A DNA stretch of 26,225 bases, from the NCBI GenBank assembly GCA_004375785.1, contig SOKM01000228.1, forward strand, positions 1-26,225, read 5' to 3'. The DNA comes from Candidatus Cloacimonadota bacterium. Its GTDB lineage: Bacteria > Hydrothermota > E44-bin80. The notes beneath the pieces were generated by a model, which searched no databases, was not told where the DNA came from, and worked only from the letters and a program-made list of their open reading frames with translations. How positions within the stretch are numbered: the stretch's first letter is position 1; each line of letters opens with the position of its first letter. The position numbers and the translations under genes are program-made. Shown in pieces: positions 20,771-26,225 of this stretch.

Positions 20771-20958
20771 GTAGCCGCAGGCTTTACCCTGAACCATATG
20801 GTGCAGGGTTTAGAGAGTGTGCAAAAATGTGAATTTTTGCATGGTAGCCGCAACCTTTAGGTTGCGTAATTCATTGTATTATAAGAAGTTAAGTTCGCAG
20901 GCTAAAGCCTGCGCCTACCTAAAAGCGGTATTTTGGCACAGTCTCTTCAGCCTGCGAG
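20771..20958. repeat. Composite REP element (BIME-like), copy 2, with palindrome insert
   Basis: This is an inverted, nearly identical copy of the element at 4792-4951. It has a half REP-1 at 20771, a variant at 20844-20866 and an intact minus-strand REP-1 at 20896-20918. The first REP is interrupted by a 22-bp palindrome (20787-20808, core ACCATATGGT) with TTTA at both sides (20783-20786, 20809-20812). It fills the gap between the GTPase operon and the aminotransferase, and ends 35 bp before that gene's start codon. Confidence 0.85.
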
Positions 20959-20992
20959 AATTCAGTATTTAGATGAAAAAAAAGGAGGTATT

Positions 20993-22060
20993 ATGCATAA
21001 AAGACTCTTTATTCCAGGACCAACAGAGGTAATGGAGGAAATCCTTGATGTAATGAAGACTCCTATGATTGGACACAGAAGCAAGGAGTTCTCAGAACTT
21101 TACGATTCTGTTATTCCAAAAGTAAAGAAGGTGTTTTACACTGAGAAAAAGGTATTTCTTTCCACCTCATCAGCTACGGGGCTTATGGAAGGCGCAATCA
21201 GGAACTGTGTAAAGGAAAGAGCATTAAATCTTGTCTGCGGTGCATTTAGCAAGAGATGGCATCAGATTACCAAGGCAAATGGAAAAGAGGCTGAAGTAGT
21301 AGAGGTTGAATGGGGTAAGGCAATCCAACCAGAAATGGTAAAGGAAGCACTATCTACAGGTAAATACGACGCAGTAACTCTTGTTCACAATGAAACCTCA
21401 ACTGGTGTTATGAATCCCATTTATGAAATCGCTGAAGTGATGAAGGAATTTCCAGATGTTTCCTTTCTCGTAGATGCGGTAAGTTCTATGGTGGGAGTTA
21501 AAATTGAAGTGGATAAACTCGGCGTAGATGTATGTCTTGCGGGTGTTCAGAAGGCTTTTGCACTACCTCCTGGTCTTGCTATCTGCTCGGTAAGCGAAAA
21601 GGCATTGAAAAAAGCAGAATCCATCCCAAACAGGGGATACTACTTTGATTTTCTGACCTTTTTGAAGTACGATGAAGACAAGCATCAAACACCAACAACT
21701 CCTGTTATCTCTCTCATTTTCGCACTTGATAAACAACTTGATAGATTCTTTGAGGAAGGACTTGAAAACAGGTTTGCCAGACATCTTGAGATGGCAAATT
21801 TTGTGAGAGATTGGACAAGAAAATATTTTGCATTTTTTCCAGATGAAAAGTATCTTTCAAATACCCTGACTGCCATTAAGAACACACGCGGCATCAGTGT
21901 TGCTGACCTGAATAAGGAATTAGCAAAGAAAGGAGCAATGATTTCAAACGGATACGGCAAACTAAAGGAACAATCATTTAGAATAGCGCATATGGGAGAC
22001 CTGACACTTGATGATATGAAATGGCTCCTCTCTACAATTGGTGAAATCATTGGCTTGTAA
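20993..22060 (+). CDS. Class V aminotransferase (alanine-glyoxylate / phosphoserine aminotransferase type)
   Basis: This 355-aa PLP enzyme of the AGXT/SPT subfamily starts MHKRLFIPGPTEVMEEIL. The PLP lysine is K187 in LAGVQKAFALPPG, the ring-binding aspartate is D161 in FLVDAVSSMVG, and HNETSTG (132-138) and GHRSKEF (27-33) are family blocks. It precedes an ACT-less phosphoglycerate dehydrogenase on the same strand, as TM1400 does in Thermotoga maritima. The likely role is phosphoserine or serine formation, though alanine or serine-glyoxylate transamination is possible. The start at 20993 follows AAAGGAGGTATT. The frame is open upstream to 20933, but that part lies in the repeat element. Confidence 0.87.
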   Translation: MHKRLFIPGPTEVMEEILDVMKTPMIGHRSKEFSELYDSVIPKVKKVFYTEKKVFLSTSSATGLMEGAIRNCVKERALNLVCGAFSKRWHQITKANGKEAEVVEVEWGKAIQPEMVKEALSTGKYDAVTLVHNETSTGVMNPIYEIAEVMKEFPDVSFLVDAVSSMVGVKIEVDKLGVDVCLAGVQKAFALPPGLAICSVSEKALKKAESIPNRGYYFDFLTFLKYDEDKHQTPTTPVISLIFALDKQLDRFFEEGLENRFARHLEMANFVRDWTRKYFAFFPDEKYLSNTLTAIKNTRGISVADLNKELAKKGAMISNGYGKLKEQSFRIAHMGDLTLDDMKWLLSTIGEIIGL

Positions 22061-22070
22061 TCGAAAGACT

Positions 22071-22175
22071 GTCATTGCGAGTATTCCTTCACAGGCTCAG
22101 GATAAACTCCGCGGAGCCTGTCCTGAGCCCTTCGCTTCGCTCAAGGATAAACTCCTGCGAAGGAAAGCAATCTCA
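22071..22175. repeat. REP-2 element without the 22-bp insert
   Basis: It runs from GTCATTGCGAG to GCAATCTCAT. Reversed, it aligns with the element at 9501-9608 except that the TTTA site (TAAA at 22148-22151) is uninterrupted. It begins 11 bp after the aminotransferase stop. The rest of the 346-bp gap to serA holds no gene. It has a small stem AACAAG-tctt-CTTGTT near 22270 and the composite REP below. Confidence 0.8.
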
Positions 22176-22300
22176 TGTTTTATGAAATTTTGGAGTGCAA
22201 CAAGTCTGGTTAGGAGATTTTGATGCAAGGAGACTTGAACGTTCATTCGTATTTACCTTATAGCAAAGAACAAGTCTTCTTGTTGCTGAATTGGTTTTCT

Positions 22301-22388
22301 GGAGTAGCAGAGTTTGTTTTGCGTTCCCATGCGTTTACCCCGTTAGATAAAAAATTATTTAACGGGGCGAAACAAGTTTCGCTACTCC
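22301..22388. repeat. GTAG-type REP pair with CCCCGTTA hairpin insert
   Basis: The ends form an inverted repeat GGAGTAGC...GCTACTCC. On the minus strand the right unit is GTAGCGAAACTTGTTTCG, a GTAG-type REP with a 6-bp stem. Between the units lies a 30-bp palindrome (22338-22367) with ends CCCCGTTA and AACGGGG, preceded by TTTA. The half unit GGAGTAGCGAAACTTG recurs at 9365-9380. The element ends 19 bp before the serA start codon. Confidence 0.75.
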
Positions 22389-22406
22389 ATTGTAAAAGGA
22401 GGAAAG

Positions 22407-23309
22407 ATGAAAGTGTTAATTTGTGACCCCGTCTCAGAAACAGCCATCAATAAAATGAAAGAGGCAGGAAATGATGTTGACGTAAAATCGGATGTGACTC
22501 CCGAAGAACTACTTGAGATAATCCCCGATTATGAAGCCATTGTGGTCAGGAGCAGAACAAAAGTGCGGAAACCCCTGCTCGAAAAAGCAAAGAATCTGAA
22601 ACTTATTGTAAGAGGTGGAGTTGGCTTAGACAACATAGATGTGGATGATGCGAAGAGTATGGGAATAGAGGTCAGAAATACTCCAACCGCCAGTTCTGCA
22701 TCTGTTGCCGAGCTAGCAGTCGGACATATGTTTGCCCTTGCAAGGCATATCCCAAGGGGAACAGCATCTCTCAAATCAGGTGAGTGGCTCAAAAAGAAAC
22801 TAAAGGGAACAGAGCTTGCTGGTAAAACACTCGGAATAATAGGAATAGGAAGAATAGGCAAGGAGACAGCAAAAAAGGGTGTTGCTCTTGGAATGAATGT
22901 TATTGCATATGACCCTTATGTAAAAGAACCAGGGATTGAGGGAGTATCACTTGTTAACCTCGATGACCTGCTTAGCAAATCAGATTTTGTTTCCCTTCAC
23001 CTGCCGCATAATGATGAGACCCATCACCTTATTTCAACCGAACAATTCTCTAAGATGAAAGAGAGTGTTTACTTCGTCAACTGCGCACGCGGTGGAGTCG
23101 CAGATGAAGATGCCCTTTATGAGGCATTATCAAGTGGAAAGATAGCGGGTGCTGCATTCGATGTTTTTGAAACCGAACCCCCTGCTGACAATAAACTACT
23201 TAAGCTTGATAATTTCTTCTGCACTCCTCATATAGGTGCTTCCACGAAGGAAGGCCAGGGCAGAGTTGGCAATGAAATAGCAAAAATCATCAACGAATTT
23301 AGAGCATAA
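22407..23309 (+). CDS. serA: D-3-phosphoglycerate dehydrogenase, short form without ACT domain
   Basis: This 300-aa D-isomer-specific 2-hydroxyacid dehydrogenase has the NAD-binding motif G146-I-G-R-I-G151 with the acidic D169 downstream, and substrate-binding segment VRGGVGLDNID. Catalytic residues are R228 (NCARGG), E257 (FETEPP) and H275 (TPHIGAST). PGDH catalyses the first step of serine synthesis. The protein stops after the catalytic domains, with no ACT or ASB regulatory domain, so it should not be feedback-inhibited by serine in the usual way. AAAGGAGGAAAG precedes the ATG. The aminotransferase upstream supplies the next step. No serB homologue is in the window. Confidence 0.88.
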   Translation: MKVLICDPVSETAINKMKEAGNDVDVKSDVTPEELLEIIPDYEAIVVRSRTKVRKPLLEKAKNLKLIVRGGVGLDNIDVDDAKSMGIEVRNTPTASSASVAELAVGHMFALARHIPRGTASLKSGEWLKKKLKGTELAGKTLGIIGIGRIGKETAKKGVALGMNVIAYDPYVKEPGIEGVSLVNLDDLLSKSDFVSLHLPHNDETHHLISTEQFSKMKESVYFVNCARGGVADEDALYEALSSGKIAGAAFDVFETEPPADNKLLKLDNFFCTPHIGASTKEGQGRVGNEIAKIINEFRA

Positions 23310-23326
23310 ACTCTCATATCTCTTCG

Positions 23327-23505
23327 GTAGCCGCAGGCTTTAGCCTGCGAAAACGTAGCGTCGGGGCTTGTCCCCGACAGAAAGGGGAGACCAGAGTATC
23401 TGAAATTTTGCTTATTGCCAATTGCATATGGACTATGGTACTATCGCAGATGAAACCTGCTCCTACATCCTTTAATCATTGGTAGGAGCAATCTCCTGGT
23501 TGCGA
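23327..23505. repeat. Cluster of four GTAG-type REPs of three stem classes
   Basis: A REP-1 at 23327-23349 is followed at 23355-23378 by GTAGCG plus the palindrome TCGGGGCTTGTCCCCGA. Then comes an inverted pair: GTAGGAGC units on the minus strand at 23444-23466 and on the plus strand at 23482-23505. This fills the 266-bp gap between serA and the beta-propeller gene. Confidence 0.8.
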
Positions 23506-23575
23506 CTCGTATAACACCCTATTCTCCATCATTGCAAGAAGCAGACGGAGTGTGTAACCCCTATTGTATTTTAAA

Positions 23576-25222
23576 ATGAACCAAAGACGTTTATCCTTCC
23601 CTCATCACTTTCTCCTATTTTTATCTATCTTAATACTCTTACCCAGCATCTCCTTTGCCGGCACACTCTTTGGCCCAAAAGAATATCAGCGAACCACAGA
23701 TTCGCTCAATATTTACGAAGAAACCATAAAAATTAGCTATGAAATCATAATCCCCTGTACACTGCGGATAATAAACGGTGGCAGCAAAGGTAAAAACAGG
23801 ATTTCAACAGTTTCGGTTTCCTGGAATGACATTGAGGTAGTGAAGGAAAACGAATGCAATCAAGAAGTTGAGAAAATCGACAAAACAATTATCTTCAAAA
23901 ACACAAATAATTTAAAAATACATTTAGAGGGCAAATCAGAAGGATATATAAAAGTTTCGATATTGGGTCCAAATCTCAGTAAGGTGTGGCAAAAAGAATA
24001 TCCTATCGGTACAATAAATGATTTTTGTGGCTATGATTTTTCATTGGGAAATAAGGAAGTTTTTATGTGGCTTTACAGACAGGATAAGAACGCTATGGAG
24101 TATTTAGACAGTCTTGGAAACATTGTTTATACTGTGCCTTTGGGAGATTACCCGGTTCCTTTTGGAGAAAAAGACAATCGTAAGCTGTATCAGTTTAGTG
24201 GTATCAGTCAAAATGGCACATATTTTTCAAAATCAGAACATTCTTACAGGGAAGATTTTACAACTAAGTATATTGTAAAAGATAAACAAGATACAGTGGA
24301 AACTATTGCTGCTGATACATCCTACTCACTCAGTCATACAGAAATTGATGTTATTGATTTCAAAGGAAATGTAATATCCCATCTTGACAGCGTTTCTCCT
24401 TATGCTCGACAGACAATGATTTCAAATGATGGTAACATTGTCTTTATATACCCCGCAGGATTTTTGAAAAGCAGTAAATGTGAAATCTTCAATAACGAAG
24501 TAAATGTATTGAAGGGTGAAAAGGAGAAAAACATTTTCAAAGGTGGTGCATTCTCACCCGATGGTCGTCTATATATATCCCTTTTTCAAGATACTATAAT
24601 TGCATACAACTCTTCCGGTGAAATTGTTCGGAAGACACCCATTGTAGGACAGGATTATGGCTATGCACAGAAAGACATATCTGGTTTTGCTTCACCAACA
24701 GGAGATAAATTTTTGATAGCTTCCCGTCCTCGTGAAAAATGGATTCTTCCTGCAACATACCTATTAAACGAGAAAGGTGAAATCATTAAAATCCTTAATG
24801 GTTTGTCAACCTGGATGGCTGACTTTGATTCAAGTGGTCAATATGCAATCATAACCTCAGGGAAAAATATCTATCTCATTGAAACTGCAACAGGTGACAT
24901 ACTCTGGCAGAAAGAAGTTGAACGCAAAAAACCTTATGCACATTTCAGGTCGGTATATACTTCTCCAAATGCACGTTTAATAGTAACCTCTGTAGATCCA
25001 AATTTCCCAGTTTACTCCACCAATCTAAATGCGGTCAATACGACAATGATTCTTCAGATATTCAACCGCAGCGGAGAATCTCTAATAAGAAAGGAATTCA
25101 CTAAATTACAATATATGTATAAGGTGGAAGACTGGACCTTCTGTCGCCTATCAAGGGATGGAAGGTATCTTGCGGTTCGAACTGCTAACGATAAACTAAC
25201 ACTCTACCACCTTAATTTCTAA
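23576..25222 (+). CDS. Secreted beta-propeller-like protein
   Basis: This protein of about 548 aa has a signal peptide: positive MNQRRLSFPHH, hydrophobic FLLFLSILILLPSIS, and cleavage after SFA before GTL. The C-terminal 350 residues hold repeated WD40/PQQ-like blades. Examples are MISNDGNIVFIYPAG, GAFSPDGRLYISLFQDTIIAYNSSGEIV, GFASPTGDKFLIAS, ADFDSSGQYAIITSGKNIYLIETATGDILWQKEV and CRLSRDGRYLAVRTANDKLTLYHL. The N-terminal 100 residues look beta-rich and unrelated. The function is unknown, possibly an exported sensor or scaffold. I prefer the ATG at 23576 because the signal peptide starts there. A TTG four codons earlier is in frame. No good ribosome site is seen. The gene is single, surrounded by REPs. 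Confidence 0.75.
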   Translation: MNQRRLSFPHHFLLFLSILILLPSISFAGTLFGPKEYQRTTDSLNIYEETIKISYEIIIPCTLRIINGGSKGKNRISTVSVSWNDIEVVKENECNQEVEKIDKTIIFKNTNNLKIHLEGKSEGYIKVSILGPNLSKVWQKEYPIGTINDFCGYDFSLGNKEVFMWLYRQDKNAMEYLDSLGNIVYTVPLGDYPVPFGEKDNRKLYQFSGISQNGTYFSKSEHSYREDFTTKYIVKDKQDTVETIAADTSYSLSHTEIDVIDFKGNVISHLDSVSPYARQTMISNDGNIVFIYPAGFLKSSKCEIFNNEVNVLKGEKEKNIFKGGAFSPDGRLYISLFQDTIIAYNSSGEIVRKTPIVGQDYGYAQKDISGFASPTGDKFLIASRPREKWILPATYLLNEKGEIIKILNGLSTWMADFDSSGQYAIITSGKNIYLIETATGDILWQKEVERKKPYAHFRSVYTSPNARLIVTSVDPNFPVYSTNLNAVNTTMILQIFNRSGESLIRKEFTKLQYMYKVEDWTFCRLSRDGRYLAVRTANDKLTLYHLNF

Positions 25223-25232
25223 GTCTGTGACG

Positions 25233-25310
25233 GTAGCCGCAGGCTTTAGCCTGCGTTTTGTTTACCCCGTTAGAGGTAGGAAAAGAATTTTCCGCAAGCT
25301 CTAATGGGGT
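25233..25310 (+). repeat. REP-1 plus CCCCGTTAGAG hairpin, copy A of a direct repeat
   Basis: A REP-1 (25233-25255) is joined to TTTTGTTTA and a hairpin from CCCCGTTAGAG to CTCTAATGGGG. A diverged direct copy lies at 25453-25530. The 414-bp gap 25223-25636 is made almost entirely of repeats. Confidence 0.8.
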
Positions 25311-25389
25311 CATTGCGAGTATCCCTAAGTCCCCTCTAATAAGAGGGGATTTAGGGGTGTGTGACCTCCGCGAAGGAAAGCAAACTCGG
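25310..25389. repeat. REP-2 element with CTAAGTCCCCTC hairpin
   Basis: It runs from TCATTGCGAGT to GGAAAGCAAACTC. Inside, AAGTCCCCTCT and AGAGGGGATTT form a stem. It replaces the internal modules seen in other REP-2 copies, again showing modular build. Confidence 0.7.
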
Positions 25390-25423
25390 TGTTGGTAGCC
25401 GCAGGTTCCTGTCTTGAGAAATT

Positions 25424-25447
25424 GTAGCGCCGAGGCTTGTCCTCGGC
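25424..25447 (+). repeat. GTAG-type REP, CCGAGG stem
   Basis: GTAGCG plus the palindrome CCGAGGCTTGTCCTCGG. It is a variant of the unit at 23355-23378 (TCGGGG stem) in which matched changes on both arms keep the pairing. Confidence 0.75.
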
Positions 25448-25452
25448 AAAAG

Positions 25453-25530
25453 GTAGCCGCAAGCTTCACCCTGCATTTTGTTTACCTGGTTAGAGGTAGG
25501 AAAAGAATTTTCTGCAAGCTCTAATGGGGT
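25453..25530 (+). repeat. Direct repeat copy B of 25233-25310
   Basis: It aligns base for base with 25233-25310 with a limited number of changes. The REP-1 part has lost its perfect palindrome (GCAAGCTTCACCCTGC), and the hairpin reads CCTGGTTAGAG to CTCTAATGGGG. It is therefore a decayed second copy. Confidence 0.75.
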
Positions 25531-25636
25531 ACACTTTTTACTTTGAATTTATCCTTTTATGTCAAATGTGAAGACCTGACCCCTGAATTTTTCATTGCAA
25601 ATTACTGAAAATAATTCATAAAAAGGAAGAGATTTG

Positions 25637-25879
25637 ATGGCTGCAAAAGCTATCGGAGAGTTCCTGTTAAAAGATGCAAAGCAAAGAGCGAAACTAAAAG
25701 CAATCTTTGCAGAACTTCCTAAAAAATGGCAGAAAACAATTCTGATTGAAGCTAATAGGCACTTGCGTCATTACACGATTTCCTATTCCAAAATAGAGTG
25801 TGAAATGGGATCGAAGGAATTGAGCAAAACGAGTTGTACACTGCTCTCCAAAATTGAACACCTGCCCCCATCTCCATAA
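25637..25879 (+). CDS. Small hypothetical protein, possibly spurious
   Basis: An 80-codon frame begins MAAKAIGEFLLKDAKQRAKL, with a purine-rich AAAAAGGAAGAG upstream of the ATG at 25637. I recognise no family. The first 50 residues look protein-like (helical, LPKKWQKTILIEANRHLRHY). The last codons, KIEHLPPSP, are encoded by a DNA stretch (TTGAACACCTGCCCCC, 25854-25869) that nearly repeats TGAAGACCTGACCCC at 25569-25583, upstream of the gene. It may be a truncated gene inside a decayed mobile unit. Confidence 0.35.
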   Translation: MAAKAIGEFLLKDAKQRAKLKAIFAELPKKWQKTILIEANRHLRHYTISYSKIECEMGSKELSKTSCTLLSKIEHLPPSP

Positions 25880-25890
25880 TGTCCTGCCCA

Positions 25891-26225
25891 TTAATTTTCT
25901 CCTCTTATCTCTTCCCATAATTTCTCTACTTTTTTTAACCATATTTTTGCACCCATTTTCTTAAAAATTTCCTTTCCCTTCTTCAAATACCTCTCTACCT
26001 CACGCTTTATTCCCAACACCTTACGCTTCTCTTTCTTTCCTTTGCTGTCAGCTGCAAGTTTTGAACTGCAGGCTGATAGTGCCTTGGCATAGTAGTAATA
26101 CGCCTTTGCCAGTGCGAACGGGTTATTTGATTGTTCAAATATGCTGATACATTCTTCAAATACATCTTTCTCTATTTTACCTTTTAAACTTCTCAGTCGT
26201 GCTGAAATAAGAAGTGCCTCTCCTT
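25891..26225 (-). CDS. C-terminal fragment of a TPR-repeat protein (runs off right edge)
   Basis: An open frame of 110 codons comes in from the right edge and ends with TAA at 25891-25893. It contains two TPR-like helical pairs: EECISIFEQSNNPFALAKAY with YYYAKAL, and YLKKGKEIFKKMGAKIWLKK with a final LWEEIRGEN. The G-A-x-x-W-L-x-K-x-E-x-L ending is common in the last TPR of large cyclase- or kinase-linked TPR proteins, so the missing N-terminus may hold a signalling domain. This is inferred from the tail only. Confidence 0.75.
   Translation of the reverse strand, partial: GEALLISARLRSLKGKIEKDVFEECISIFEQSNNPFALAKAYYYYAKALSACSSKLAADSKGKKEKRKVLGIKREVERYLKKGKEIFKKMGAKIWLKKVEKLWEEIRGEN

Noticed and set aside
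22038..22426. Two plus-strand frames between the aminotransferase and serA
   Set aside because: They consist of repeat sequence and overlap the real genes at both ends.
23327..23505. Possible CRISPR array
   Set aside because: The palindromes are of different classes and orientations and lack regular spacers. They fit REPs, not CRISPR repeats.
25212..25469. 85-codon minus-strand frame
   Set aside because: Entirely repeat-derived (REP-1, REP-2 and hairpins).

Overview
The window is an AT-rich, gene-dense stretch of a bacterial chromosome. It has standard code, clear AGGAGG-type ribosome sites and several textbook sigma70-type promoters of the form TTGAnn-17 bp-TATAnT. It carries a four-subunit pyruvate/2-oxoacid:ferredoxin oxidoreductase, which points to an anaerobic metabolism. 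It also has a MurNAc salvage set (NamZ, MurU and AmgK homologues), a Tat-type leader and secreted proteins. Taken together these suggest an uncultured anaerobic, probably Gram-negative-type bacterium from a candidate phylum. The canonical promoters argue against Bacteroidota. I cannot name the phylum from sequence alone.

Layout. 1-4.6 kb, all minus strand: the 5' end of a phosphomannomutase/phosphoglucomutase, an HD-domain protein, a Tat-leader AmmeMemoRadiSam-type radical SAM enzyme that appears to be leaderless, a 2-phosphosulfolactate phosphatase-family protein, a single-HKD phospholipase D-like protein, a small membrane protein and an orphan DUF433 antitoxin-like gene. 4.9-9.5 kb, minus strand: a peptidoglycan-recycling operon transcribed namZ - murU - amgK - serine hydrolase from a promoter near 9.47 kb. 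9.6-11.4 kb: an exported TPR protein with a long, repeat-filled leader. 11.8-12.4 kb: a plus-strand membrane protein. 12.7-15.4 kb, minus strand: the tldD-tldE protease pair. 15.8-20.8 kb, plus strand: porC-porD-porA-porB, followed closely by a roadblock protein, an MglA-like GTPase, a 40-residue zinc ribbon and an unrecognised protein. 21.0-23.3 kb: a class V aminotransferase and a phosphoglycerate dehydrogenase, together a likely serine-synthesis pair. 23.6-25.2 kb: a secreted beta-propeller-like protein. The right edge has a small unknown ORF and the 3' end of a TPR protein on the minus strand.

The other theme is the intergenic DNA. Most longer gaps are packed with repetitive extragenic palindromes. 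Many start with GTAG followed by a hairpin, the hallmark of REPs moved by RAYT (TnpA_REP) transposases. One composite element of about 160 bp occurs twice, inverted, 16 kb apart. A second repeat family begins GTCATTGCGAG and ends in GATTGC. Into these elements has been inserted a roughly 22-bp palindrome with an invariant core ACCRTAYGGT. Two filled/empty comparisons inside the window show the insert next to a duplicated TTTA. No transposase, CRISPR array, tRNA or rRNA is visible.

How the genes work together. NamZ would release MurNAc from peptidoglycan fragments, the serine hydrolase may trim peptides, AmgK would make MurNAc-1-phosphate and MurU would make UDP-MurNAc. POR links pyruvate, acetyl-CoA and ferredoxin. 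The GTPase module behind it may be co-transcribed with it. SerA and the aminotransferase would supply phosphoserine.
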